From assembly GCA_025655555.1 (NCBI GenBank), contig JAHXIQ010000005.1:186001-250000 (forward strand): 64,000 nucleotides of DNA, written 5' to 3'. This DNA is from Candidatus Thiodiazotropha sp. (ex Myrtea sp. 'scaly one' KF741663). Its GTDB lineage: Bacteria; Pseudomonadota; Gammaproteobacteria; Chromatiales; Chromatiaceae. The notes below the pieces were generated by a model. The model saw nothing but the letters and a program-made list of their open reading frames with translations, did not search any database and had not been told where the DNA came from. Positions 18,566 to 26,990 of this stretch are shown here, in pieces (the first letter of the stretch is position 1; every line of letters starts with the position of its first letter). Position numbers and translations under genes: made by a program.

Positions 18566-19984
18566 CTATACCCCAATATCAAGATACGATCTGGCCAGTT
18601 TCTGTAGAGCAATGACATAAGCTGCAGTACGAAAGTCTTCGATCTCCGGTTTGCGGCTGCGGATGTCGATGATCTCCTGCATGGCCTGACGCATGCTGTC
18701 GTCGAGGCCGGAACGGACCAGGTCGAGTTCGTCGGCGCCGCGGGAGAGGTTGTCACTGATCCATTCCGGGACTTTACGGCCGGTGGTCTCTTCCAGCGCC
18801 TTGATGACATGGCGTCCTCTGGCTTCGTCGAGGCGCCGTTCGATACGGCCGAAGCGCATGTGGCTGAGGTTGCGGATCCATTCGAAATAGGAGACCACCA
18901 CACCACCGGCATTGACGTAGGCATCGGGCAGGATGGTGATCCCCCGGTTACGCAGGATGCGGTCGGCTTCGAAAGTGATGGGACCGTTGGCGGCTTCCGC
19001 GATGAGTTTGGCGCGGATGTTGGGGGCGTTGCTCTCGGTGATCACCCCCTCGATAGCGGCTGGGATAAGAATGTCGCACTCCAACTCCAGGGCGCTGGCA
19101 CTGTCCTCGATGAACTCACCGCCGGCAAATCCTTTCAAGCCGCCATGAGAACAACGGTGGTAGTAGGCCTCTTCCACATGGACACCGTCAGGATTGTAGA
19201 CGGCACCATCGTGCTCGACGATGGCGATGATCTTGGCGCCGTCTTCTTCGGTGAGAAACTTGGCAGCGTGATAGCCAACATTGCCGAGGCCCTGGATGAT
19301 GATGTTTTTACCTTCCAGATCGCCATCCAGGCCGCAGGCGTTGAGTTCCTCTTTATGTCGGAAGAACTCCTGCAGGGCGTATTGGACACCACGCCCGGTG
19401 GCCTCGGTGCGGCCGTTGACGCCACCGTGGGCGACTGGCTTGCCGGTGACGCAGGCGAGGGCGTTGACGTCCTCCGGGTAGAGGTGTTTGTAGGTATCGG
19501 CGATCCAGGCCATTTCGCGCTGACCGGTACCCATGTCGGGCGCCGGTACGTTGGTGGCGGGGTTCAAGAATCCGGCGGCTGCCAGCTCACGGGCAAAGCG
19601 CCGGGTAATCCGTTTCAGTTCATCGCGGGAGTAGTTGTCAGGATTGATGTAGAGCCCGCCCTTGGAGCCGCCGAAGGGGACATCGACTATGGCGCACTTA
19701 TAGGTCATCAGTGCGGCCAGGGCTTCTACCTCCTGCTGATCTACCGATTCCGAGTAGCGCAGTCCTCCCTTGGCGGGGAGGCGGTGGATGCTGTGGACTG
19801 CGCGCCAGCCGGTGAACAGTTCGACTTTGCCGCGGATCTCTACCGGGAAGCTGACCTGCAACACCGAGGTACAACATTTGATCGCGTTGGCGATGCCGGG
19901 GTCCAGATCCATCAGTGTGAGTGCCCGGTCGACCATGTGATCGACACTTTGTCTGAACGTCAGACCTGAGGTTACTTCAGCCAT
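18566..19984 (-). CDS. Glu/Leu/Phe/Val dehydrogenase (glutamate dehydrogenase)
   Basis: A 472-residue enzyme catalysing reversible oxidative deamination of glutamate to 2-oxoglutarate. The dimerisation/substrate domain contains GGLRYSESVDQQEVEALAALMTYKCAIVDVPFGGSKGGL with the two substrate lysines (MTYK and GGSK) and NVPAPDMGT. The Rossmann domain begins at IIIQGLGNVGYHAAKFL, with an acidic residue (E of IVEHDGAVY) after strand 2, in line with NAD preference, though this is not decisive. The length is a little above the usual 410-450. It stands alone, with about 80 bases to the next gene upstream. A strong antisense open frame exists but is a shadow. Confidence 0.93.
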   Translation of the reverse strand: MAEVTSGLTFRQSVDHMVDRALTLMDLDPGIANAIKCCTSVLQVSFPVEIRGKVELFTGWRAVHSIHRLPAKGGLRYSESVDQQEVEALAALMTYKCAIVDVPFGGSKGGLYINPDNYSRDELKRITRRFARELAAAGFLNPATNVPAPDMGTGQREMAWIADTYKHLYPEDVNALACVTGKPVAHGGVNGRTEATGRGVQYALQEFFRHKEELNACGLDGDLEGKNIIIQGLGNVGYHAAKFLTEEDGAKIIAIVEHDGAVYNPDGVHVEEAYYHRCSHGGLKGFAGGEFIEDSASALELECDILIPAAIEGVITESNAPNIRAKLIAEAANGPITFEADRILRNRGITILPDAYVNAGGVVVSYFEWIRNLSHMRFGRIERRLDEARGRHVIKALEETTGRKVPEWISDNLSRGADELDLVRSGLDDSMRQAMQEIIDIRSRKPEIEDFRTAAYVIALQKLARSYLDIGV

Positions 19985-20067
19985 GGTTTCTCACTTCTTG
20001 TTGTGGCTCACTACGTTGTCTGATCCAGCATGGAATCACTATCAAGTGTAGCCGATTCAGCGGCTTA

Positions 20068-20565
20068 TCATTCAGATGTTGGATTGTCCCTGTTCGATGC
20101 CAGCAATGCCTGGAGGGTTTTCATGGGATCGTTCTCCTGCTGCTGCCGGATCTTTTCCAGTGGTGTCCAGGATCTGTCGCTCTCGAGCCGGAAGCTGCCG
20201 ATGAATTGATTGGGCGGCTTACCATGCCAGTCGTCCGGCGAGAGCAGGGAGAGAATCGGTTCCTGCCGCTGATTCTGGTAGAGGTGGTAGACCTGCCCCG
20301 GCTTCTTCTGAAAGTTGCAGCGGGCGCGATGAAGCTGTTGATCCCGCTGGGTCTGCTGCAGGATCTCCCGGGCCTGCGCCTGCAGTTGTTTCACCTGTTG
20401 TGCGATCACTTGAAGTTGTGCACCGGCCCGGTTGGCGAGCATCTCATCCGCTTCGGCGATCTCGCGAGCGAGATCGACCAGACCAAAGGCGGGGGCCAGT
20501 CGGCTGACCGGATAGGGTGAGCTCTGGTCGCCGGTTTTGTTGATGGGCGTGTCGTCTTGATTCAT
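20068..20565 (-). CDS. DUF2452-family protein
   Basis: A 165-residue cytoplasmic protein. The N-terminal part (YPVSRLAPAFGLVDLAREIAEADEML) is followed by a glutamine-rich helix (about 50-85) and a conserved block CNFQKKPGQVYHLYQN....LSLLSPDDWHGKPPNQFIGSFRLESDRSW. This fits the DUF2452 family, for which no activity is known. The gene begins 2 bases after the stop of the pteridine reductase gene, so both are on one transcript. The C-terminus is polar and probably disordered. Confidence 0.8.
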   Translation of the reverse strand: MNQDDTPINKTGDQSSPYPVSRLAPAFGLVDLAREIAEADEMLANRAGAQLQVIAQQVKQLQAQAREILQQTQRDQQLHRARCNFQKKPGQVYHLYQNQRQEPILSLLSPDDWHGKPPNQFIGSFRLESDRSWTPLEKIRQQQENDPMKTLQALLASNRDNPTSE

Positions 20566-20567
20566 GG

Positions 20568-21323
20568 CTATTGCTGCAGGGTGCGGCCACCGTCGACAGA
20601 GAGGATCTGTCCGGTGATATAGGGCGCATCCCGTAACAGGAACAGCAGGGTGTTGGCGATATCCTCCGGCGTACCGGGTCGTTTCAGCGCAGTGCGGTCG
20701 AGGATCTCCTCACGGGCGGCATCGCTCAAGCCCTGTTCCGGCCAGAGGATGGCGCCGGGTGCGATGCCGTTGACACGGATATCGGGTCCCAGTTCGCGGG
20801 CCAGGGACTTCACCAGCATGGCATTACCCGCCTTGGCAATGGAGTAGATGGGGTGATTCTTCAGCGGTCGTTCCGCATGGATATCGATCAGGTTGATGAT
20901 AGCGCCATTGTGTTCCCGCAATGCGGGGGCTGCGGCCTGTGAAAGAAAAAATGGGGCCTTGAGATTACTGCCAATCAGGTCATTCCAATCATTTTCGGTG
21001 GCAGTCTCTACAGGGGTTGGATAGAAACTGGAGGCATTGTTAACCAGGAGATCGAGGCGTCCGCTAAACTCAATCGCAACATCGATCATTTGCTGATAGC
21101 AACGGCTGTCGTGCAGATCTGCCTGGACCAGGCCGACAGAGGAGGCCCGGCGGTTTTCCAATTCTTCCTGCAACGCCTGAGCGGGTGTTGCCGAGTGGCG
21201 ATAGTGGATCAGGATATCCATGCCCTCGGCGTGCAGCAGGCGCGCAATGGCCGCACCGATACGGTGTGCTGCTCCGGTGATCAGGGCACATTTGCCATTC
21301 AGCTTGTGCTCTTCGTTTGTCAC
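20568..21323 (-). CDS. Pteridine reductase (short-chain dehydrogenase)
   Basis: A 251-residue SDR enzyme. The coenzyme motif reads ITGAAHRIGAAIARLLHAEG, where the basic residue in TGxxxRIG marks the NADPH-dependent pteridine/dihydromonapterin reductase branch (FolM type). NNASSFYPTPV and the catalytic pair Y-x-x-x-K (PIYSIAKAG) are present, with DIHAERP before. It probably reduces dihydropterins or dihydrofolate. The GTG start at 21323 is supported by GGAG 9 bases upstream. The MidA-like methyltransferase gene is divergent, an arrangement often seen in gammaproteobacteria, so the 260 bases between them should hold both promoters. Confidence 0.9.
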   Translation of the reverse strand: MTNEEHKLNGKCALITGAAHRIGAAIARLLHAEGMDILIHYRHSATPAQALQEELENRRASSVGLVQADLHDSRCYQQMIDVAIEFSGRLDLLVNNASSFYPTPVETATENDWNDLIGSNLKAPFFLSQAAAPALREHNGAIINLIDIHAERPLKNHPIYSIAKAGNAMLVKSLARELGPDIRVNGIAPGAILWPEQGLSDAAREEILDRTALKRPGTPEDIANTLLFLLRDAPYITGQILSVDGGRTLQQ

Positions 21324-21580
21324 GCTGGTAACTCCGTGTTTGTCTCTTTTCGTATCTGGACTGGTTGGCTGACGATAGTGATAGTACTTCTGCCGACTGG
21401 CCGCTTATCAATCATGTAATAGGGAACCATTGCTACCTGCGATGTCCCAAACACTAGGGTAGAATGCACGCCTTTGCGGATAGTGACATCGATGTTTAAC
21501 AGAATGTCCCTTCAGGTCGTTCTACTATCGATACCGATCCTTCCACCTACTCTAACGGATTCAAATAGGTTTCTGAACTC

Positions 21581-22786
21581 ATGCCCGACTGTTTAAGCCC
21601 GACGCCTTCACCTTCAGTGAAAAACCTACCGCCACCAGATGACATGGCACAGGCGGTCAGTGACCGGCTACTGAAACAGGTCAAGCGGGCTATCGACCAG
21701 TCAGAGACGGGTATCCCCTTCGACCGCTTCATGGAGATGGCGCTCTACGCCCCCGGCCTGGGCTACTATGTGGCCGGCAGCCGTAAGTTTGGCGAGGATG
21801 GGGATTTCATTACTTCACCTGAGGTGTCACCTCTGTTTGCTCAGTGCCTGGCCAGACAGGCACAGCAGGTTCTGGATGGCTTGGGGCAGGGCGATATTCT
21901 GGAGTTCGGTGCGGGTTCCGGCATTTTGGCTGCTGACATGTTGGCTGAACTGGAGCGACTGGACAGCCTGCCCGGATGTTATGCCATTCTTGAAATCAGC
22001 CCGGAACTGCAGGCTCGGCAGCGGGAGACGATCGAGCAGCGGGTGCCCCACCTGCTGACGCGGGTCGAATGGTTGCAAACACTGCCGACGGCATTCAGTG
22101 GTTTCGTTATTGCCAATGAGCTACTGGATGCCATGCCGGTGAACCGTTTTCGCTTGGGTGAGGACGGTATCGAAGAGTCTTTTGTGGTGTATGACGATGC
22201 AGGATTGAAAGAGCGATTCGGTGAGCCTGAGACACCGGGTCTGAGGGAGGCGGTCGAGTCTGCCATTGGTTCCCAGGAAGAGATGTCCGAGGGCTATATC
22301 TCGGAGATTAATCTGCGTCAGGCCTCCTGGCTTCGTGCCCTGGCCGATTCCATACGAAGCGGCGTGGTGATATTGATCGATTACGGCTACTGCGCCAGGG
22401 AGTATTTTCATACCCAGCGCAACCGGGGCACCTTGATGTGCCACTATCGTCATCGGGCGCATACCGATCCCTTCCGCTGGGTGGGCCTGCAGGATATCAC
22501 CAGTCATGTGGACTTTACCGCGGCGGCCAGAGTCGGCCTGGAAGCGGGATTCCATCTGGGCGGCTATACCACCCAGGCCCATTTTCTCCTGGCCAACGGG
22601 CTCGATACCCTGCTGGCGGATTCGGATCCCGGTGATGTGGCCAAGCACATGGCATTGGTGCAGGGTGTGAAGCGGCTGACACTGCCCTCGGAGATGGGGG
22701 AGCGCTTCAAGGTCCTCGGTTTGATCAAGGGCATTGAGATGAATCTGCAGGGATTCGGTTTGCGGGATTTCTGCGAACGACTTTAA
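21581..22786 (+). CDS. Class I SAM-dependent methyltransferase, MidA/NDUFAF7 family
   Basis: A 401-residue protein of the DUF185/NDUFAF7 family, whose mitochondrial member methylates an arginine of a complex I subunit. Visible landmarks are FDRFMEMALYAPGLGYYVAG near the N-terminus, the SAM-binding glycine loop ILEFGAGSGILAADML, VIANELLDAMPVNRF and VILIDYGYCAREYFHTQRNRGTLMCHYRHR. The bacterial substrate is not established. The ATG at 21581 lies after a short AT-rich leader; I see no strong ribosome binding site. A vWA lipoprotein gene follows after 75 bases. Confidence 0.93.
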   Translation: MPDCLSPTPSPSVKNLPPPDDMAQAVSDRLLKQVKRAIDQSETGIPFDRFMEMALYAPGLGYYVAGSRKFGEDGDFITSPEVSPLFAQCLARQAQQVLDGLGQGDILEFGAGSGILAADMLAELERLDSLPGCYAILEISPELQARQRETIEQRVPHLLTRVEWLQTLPTAFSGFVIANELLDAMPVNRFRLGEDGIEESFVVYDDAGLKERFGEPETPGLREAVESAIGSQEEMSEGYISEINLRQASWLRALADSIRSGVVILIDYGYCAREYFHTQRNRGTLMCHYRHRAHTDPFRWVGLQDITSHVDFTAAARVGLEAGFHLGGYTTQAHFLLANGLDTLLADSDPGDVAKHMALVQGVKRLTLPSEMGERFKVLGLIKGIEMNLQGFGLRDFCERL

Positions 22787-22861
22787 TGGAAAAATAATTT
22801 AACCCCATTCTGCGCTTTCCTGCGTTCTCCTGAATACCAAGCACATTCAGGAGTAAAAACC

Positions 22862-24544
22862 ATGTCATCTTTATACAGCCTTTTTCGATTTGTGGTGGCC
22901 GCCTTGCTGTCAGCCATTCTTGCCGCCTGTGGTACAGCCGTAGACACTGGCAACGCCGGTCCTGTTGAGCAGAGCACAGGCAGCAGTGTGGTCGCCAAGC
23001 CAAAAGTAGAACTCGAGGAGCTGGACAGCCTGGCTGCCTCAGAGAGACGGGCCGAGGCGCCCATGGCTGCCGTCATGCGGCATAAACAGGCATTTGATAT
23101 GACGGCTATCCGCCAGCCATCGGCCGGGGTAAACCGGGAGAACTACGCCAATATCAAGGACAACGGCGTCAAGGCCGTGGCTGAACAGCCTGTCTCAACC
23201 TTCAGTATCGATGTGGACAGTGGCGCTTATGCACTGGTAAGACGTTTTCTCAATCAGGGGAATTTGCCGCCCAAGGACGCAGTGCGGGCGGAGGAGTTGA
23301 TCAACTATTTCAGCTACGACTATCCGGTTCCCCAAGCGGGGAAGCAGCCATTCTCTGTCTCCACTGAAGTTGCCCGTACACCCTGGAACCGGAATAGTCT
23401 GTTGGTTCATGTGGGGATTCAGGGCTATGTGCCCCAGCGGGAGGTCAGGCCTGCCAGCAATCTGGTGTTTCTGATGGATGTATCGGGTTCCATGAATGCG
23501 CCGGATAAGTTGCCTCTGCTCAAGTCAGCTTTCAAGCTTTTGGTCAAACAGCTGGATGAGAACGACAGCGTCTCTTTGGTGGTCTATGCAGGCGCTTCCG
23601 GTGTGGTGCTGGAGCCGACACCCGGTGATCAGCAGGGTAAGATCATGGCGGCACTGGCGCGCCTGACCGCGGGTGGATCGACACATGGATCAGCGGGAAT
23701 CCAGCTTGCTTACGCCATGGCGGAGCAGGCTAAGGTTGAAGGTGGAATCAACCGGGTGATTCTGGCCACCGACGGTGATTTCAATGTGGGTACGGTGAAT
23801 CATGAGCAGTTGATGGATCTGATCGAAGAGAAGCGCGAACAGGGCATCACGCTGACTACCCTGGGGTTCGGACAGGGTAACTACAACGACCATCTGATGG
23901 AGCAGTTGGCCGACAAGGGCAACGGCAACTATGCCTATATCGATACCATCAACGAGGCGCAGAAGGTGTTGGTGGATGAGCTGGATGCGACGCTGGAAGT
24001 GATCGCCAAGGATGTGAAGATACAGATTGAATGGAATCCCGCCGTGGTCACTGAGTACCGTCTGATCGGCTATGAAAACCGCCTGCTGGCACGTGAGGAT
24101 TTCAATAACGATAAAGTCGATGCGGGCGATATCGGTGCCGGTCATACGGTAACTGCGCTCTACGAGATCGTCCTGGCGGGAGGTAAGGGGCAGCGTCTCG
24201 AACCTCTGCGCTATACATCCGGTAGCAAGGTATCCGGCAAACAGAATGAGATTGCCCATCTGCGTCTGCGGTATAAGGCACCTGACGGAGATCGCTCGAA
24301 GCTGATCGAAGCACCGATTCTCACTCGTTCCATCGAGGAAAATCTGGCCAAGGCGAGTGACGACTTCCGTTTCAGCGCTTCGGTAGCAGCATTTGCCCAG
24401 TTATTGCGGGGTGGGCGCTATACTGAGTCGTTCGGTTATTCGGATGTGACAAGCCTCGCTCAGGGATCCCGTGGCAATGATCCTTATGGCTATCGGGGCG
24501 AGTTCCTGCGCCTGGTCAATTTGGCGTCAAGTTTGGGTGGATAG
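22862..24544 (+). CDS. vWA-domain lipoprotein (YfbK-like)
   Basis: A 560-residue protein. The signal ends in a lipobox (LLSAILAACGTAVD), so it should be a lipoprotein. Before the vWA domain is the family segment PVSTFSIDVDSGAYALVRRFLNQG and RAEELINYFSYDYP. The vWA domain has an intact MIDAS metal site (LVFLMDVSGSMNAPDKL with later threonine and aspartate in VILATDGDFNVG). The C-terminal third matches the DUF3520 part of YfbK (ALYEIVLAG, LRLRYKAPDG, FRFSASVAAFAQLLRGG). A good ribosome binding site (AGGAG, 8 bases before ATG) supports the start. ECF sigma and partner genes follow, so it may be part of an envelope-stress module. Confidence 0.92.
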   Translation: MSSLYSLFRFVVAALLSAILAACGTAVDTGNAGPVEQSTGSSVVAKPKVELEELDSLAASERRAEAPMAAVMRHKQAFDMTAIRQPSAGVNRENYANIKDNGVKAVAEQPVSTFSIDVDSGAYALVRRFLNQGNLPPKDAVRAEELINYFSYDYPVPQAGKQPFSVSTEVARTPWNRNSLLVHVGIQGYVPQREVRPASNLVFLMDVSGSMNAPDKLPLLKSAFKLLVKQLDENDSVSLVVYAGASGVVLEPTPGDQQGKIMAALARLTAGGSTHGSAGIQLAYAMAEQAKVEGGINRVILATDGDFNVGTVNHEQLMDLIEEKREQGITLTTLGFGQGNYNDHLMEQLADKGNGNYAYIDTINEAQKVLVDELDATLEVIAKDVKIQIEWNPAVVTEYRLIGYENRLLAREDFNNDKVDAGDIGAGHTVTALYEIVLAGGKGQRLEPLRYTSGSKVSGKQNEIAHLRLRYKAPDGDRSKLIEAPILTRSIEENLAKASDDFRFSASVAAFAQLLRGGRYTESFGYSDVTSLAQGSRGNDPYGYRGEFLRLVNLASSLGG

Positions 24545-24580
24545 TCAAATTTAGGATTTGGTTTACATTCATGACAAGGT

Positions 24581-24613
24581 GTAGGTTGGGCCTCCTTTAT
24601 CGGCCCAACCTAC
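24581..24613. repeat. REP-like palindrome GTAGGTTGGGC
   Basis: A perfect inverted repeat with 12-base arms: GTAGGTTGGGCC then GGCCCAACCTAC with a short loop CTCCTTTATC. The same family occurs as a head-to-head pair at 44928-45033. It lies between the vWA gene and the sigma gene and may affect the transcript between them. Confidence 0.8.
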
Positions 24614-24633
24614 AAGATGAGGAGACAAGAGAA

Positions 24634-25176
24634 GTGGATGGGATGAGTGATGAGGCGCTCTTCAACCTTTATCGCAAGGGCGATGCGTCGGCCTTTGAGG
24701 TGCTTTATCAGCGCTATCGTCAATCTCTCTATCTCTTTCTTCTCAGAACCTGCGATTCACCTGCGGATGCGGATGAGCTCTACCAGGATGCCTGGTCCCG
24801 GATTATTACTGCGACCAAACCGTTTGGTGAGGGCTCGTTCAAGGCTTATGTTTTTCGTATTGCACGCAATCTGCAGATTGACCGGTTTCGGCGTGCACAC
24901 CTGAAGCCTGTCAGTGATGATGAGGCGATGCAGCAGGTATCCGACCCTGCACCGACACCCGATGTCAGGGCCAATGATCTGGATTGTACGGAACGTATGA
25001 AGCGACAATTGGCCAGCTTGCCCAAAGAGCAATCGGAGGCATTTCTGCTCAAGGAGGAGGGGGGCTTCACGCTGGAGCAGATCGCGGAGATGGTCAGTGT
25101 CGGACGTGAGACGATCAAGAGTCGCCTGCGTTATGCTCTGAAACAGTTGCGTAAAATGCTGGAGGATTGTCTGTGA
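24634..25176 (+). CDS. ECF-type RNA polymerase sigma factor
   Basis: A 180-residue sigma-70 family factor. Region 2 is seen in FEVLYQRYRQSLYLFLLRTC and ADELYQDAWSRII....FKAYVFRIARNLQIDRFRR; region 4 in LPKEQSEAFLLKEEGGFTLEQIAEMVSVGRETIKSRLRYALKQLRKML. The GTG at 24634 is chosen because AGGAG ends 9 bases before it; ATG at 24643 is the alternative. A longer frame back to 24571 would translate the REP palindrome and is unlikely. The stop overlaps the next gene (GTGA), whose product has the form of a membrane partner. Confidence 0.9.
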   Translation: MDGMSDEALFNLYRKGDASAFEVLYQRYRQSLYLFLLRTCDSPADADELYQDAWSRIITATKPFGEGSFKAYVFRIARNLQIDRFRRAHLKPVSDDEAMQQVSDPAPTPDVRANDLDCTERMKRQLASLPKEQSEAFLLKEEGGFTLEQIAEMVSVGRETIKSRLRYALKQLRKMLEDCL

Positions 25177-25835
25177 CACAGCAAGATCAACAGCGAAACC
25201 CGACCGATGATCGGCAGCTCAGTGAGCTCTACCGTGCTTCGCGTAACGAGCAGCCAGCAGCTGAACTGGATAAGGCGATTCTGGCTCAGGCACATGCGCA
25301 AGCAAGAAGTCGGCGACGGCGTTGGATGCTCCCGCTCTCTACCGCAGCGGTTATTTTGCTGGGGACCTCGCTGACACTGACACTGGTGCAACCGCCGGTA
25401 AGCACGCAGCTACCGGATGAAAAGACCGATGTAATGTCCGAAGCGCTGGAGGAGATGACACCCAAGGCCAGCTCGCCGCCCGCGGCGGCTCCGGCCATGA
25501 AACGCCAGGCAGTGGCCCCTGCGGGAGAGCCGCCTGTCTTGGAACTGCAAAGCGCCATGCCATCCCGTGCCGAAATGGATAAGGATGTTTTGGCTCCGAT
25601 GGAGAGACGGGCCAGTGAGAAGAAGCGGGAAAACTCCAGTTTCGGTCAAGCGATGGCTGAGAAAGAGGCGATAGAAGTCCTCCGAACGCCAGAAGCATGG
25701 ATCAATGACATGCATTTACTGCTGAGAGACGGGGAGGTTGACGCATTGGAGCAGGAACTGGCGGCTTTCCGCGAGCACTATCCCGATACACCTTTGCCGC
25801 CAGAGCTAGAGGTGATAAGGAAGCGTCCTAAGTGA
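25173..25835 (+). CDS. Single-helix membrane protein, probable anti-sigma partner
   Basis: A 220-residue protein. The cytoplasmic N-terminus has LSELYRASRNEQPAAELDKAILAQAHAQ, a pattern common in proteins encoded after ECF sigma genes. It is followed by an arginine cluster, one membrane helix (WMLPLSTAAVILLGTSLTL), a proline/alanine-rich periplasmic linker and a small C-terminal helical region. There is no zinc anti-sigma motif. The GTG start at 25173 overlaps the sigma stop and is preceded by GGAGG at 7 bases; a TTG at 25167 would be too close to that site. Anti-sigma activity is inferred from gene order only. Confidence 0.7.
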   Translation: MTQQDQQRNPTDDRQLSELYRASRNEQPAAELDKAILAQAHAQARSRRRRWMLPLSTAAVILLGTSLTLTLVQPPVSTQLPDEKTDVMSEALEEMTPKASSPPAAAPAMKRQAVAPAGEPPVLELQSAMPSRAEMDKDVLAPMERRASEKKRENSSFGQAMAEKEAIEVLRTPEAWINDMHLLLRDGEVDALEQELAAFREHYPDTPLPPELEVIRKRPK

Positions 25836-25836
25836 T

Positions 25837-26337
25837 CTATTGATCCGGATCTGGGGTGGCCGTCTCTATCGCCTCTTCGATATAGAACAGCAGAAAGTCG
25901 ATAGTGTTGATACCGAGAATACGCTCTGCCGACTCTTTGCCATTGGTGTCGAGAAACACCAGGGTTGGCGTGACAAATACGCCATAACGGTCAGCAAATA
26001 TAGAGGCGGCTTCACGCTTGCCCTGAAAATTGGTGATCATCTCGCCCGGATCGATCATCACTTCACGCATAACGACCTGATTCTCGTATTCGCCGCTGAG
26101 CTGCATCGGATCGAGGACTTCGGTTTTCATCAACTCACAGAATTCACAGTGGTATTGTGAGAACATCAGCATGATGGGTGATTGCTGTTGCTTCGCTTTG
26201 TCAGCAAGCTCTCTGAGGTTGTCGGCGAGGGGAATACTGGCGTATTCCGCTTGCAGGCTGCCAAAGCAGGCAAGTCCAAGGAGGGCGAGGGTAAAACGGG
26301 TAAAAAGCTGGCGCAAACCTTGTGATGCGTGGCGCAT
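25837..26337 (-). CDS. Secreted thioredoxin-fold protein (CEFC)
   Basis: A 166-residue protein with a signal peptide ending in FGSLQA. The thioredoxin-fold core has the motif CEFC (Cys64 and Cys67) in MLMFSQYHCEFCELMKTEVLDP and the cis-proline strand VTPTLVFLDTNG. This is the SoxW/YyaL-like thioredoxin-fold pattern with the insertion typical of 'thioredoxin fold domain' reductants. It probably reduces or isomerises disulfides in the periplasm. The next gene upstream on the strand encodes a second, related protein. It converges with the anti-sigma-like gene with only one base between the stops. Confidence 0.85.
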   Translation of the reverse strand: MRHASQGLRQLFTRFTLALLGLACFGSLQAEYASIPLADNLRELADKAKQQQSPIMLMFSQYHCEFCELMKTEVLDPMQLSGEYENQVVMREVMIDPGEMITNFQGKREAASIFADRYGVFVTPTLVFLDTNGKESAERILGINTIDFLLFYIEEAIETATPDPDQ

Positions 26338-26417
26338 TTGTCAGGACCTTTTCAGTTCATCCGCGTGGCACATTTGCCATGACGGGAGGCGGATGGAGGG
26401 TCCATCTCCAGTGATCT

Positions 26418-26879
26418 CTATTCCAGGGCTTCCAGTGAACTGACCAGCGAAGCGTTAAGCAGTTCCCGGTACTCAGGTGCTGAATTATAACCCACGATAG
26501 GTTCGGACAGGAGTCTGCCGTCTGCATCCAGGATCAATAGGGTAGGCGTGGCGTAGACGTCATAACGACGCTTGAACTGGCGGCTGCGGATGGCATCGCC
26601 ATCGAAATCGATGATTTTACCTCCGGCATTGATGTCGAATTCCCGGATCAGGATGTTTTGATCGCCGGATGTATCCTGCGAAAGCGGGTCGATGATCTCT
26701 TCTTTCAGCCTGACGCAGTAGCTGCAGCTGTCCGCGCTGAAGACCACTAGAATGGGACTCTGATGCAGTCGGGCAATCTGAGCCACGCTGGACCAATCTA
26801 TGGCAGAAGCGGGGGGCTCGGCAGGTGTGGATAGGGAAAAAAGAATCAGAACAACGAAAATCAGGGACTGCTTCAACAT
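26418..26879 (-). CDS. Secreted thioredoxin-fold protein (CSYC)
   Basis: A 153-residue protein with an N-terminal signal (LIFVVLILFSLSTPAEP) and the active-site motif CSYC (Cys52 and Cys55) in VVFSADSCSYCVRLKEEIIDPL. The cis-proline strand is YATPTLLILDADGRLL, and the sequence YDVYATPT aligns with YGVFVTPT of the neighbour, so the pair looks like an old tandem duplication. In sulfur oxidisers such proteins (SoxW type) keep SoxYZ or other thiol proteins reduced; no sox genes are adjacent here, so this is only a possibility. Confidence 0.85.
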   Translation of the reverse strand: MLKQSLIFVVLILFSLSTPAEPPASAIDWSSVAQIARLHQSPILVVFSADSCSYCVRLKEEIIDPLSQDTSGDQNILIREFDINAGGKIIDFDGDAIRSRQFKRRYDVYATPTLLILDADGRLLSEPIVGYNSAPEYRELLNASLVSSLEALE

Positions 26880-26990
26880 AGCAACAACTTCAGCTATTGG
26901 AATGAAAACAGTATATCAAAATATACTTATATATCCATAAACAAACGTAAAATCATAGGTGTTTAGATCGTTTTTTGGCTGACTTTGTGA

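Noticed and set aside
18809-19969. 386-codon plus-strand frame
   Set aside because: It lies fully antisense to the well-supported glutamate dehydrogenase gene and has no family motifs; it results from the codon bias of the true gene.
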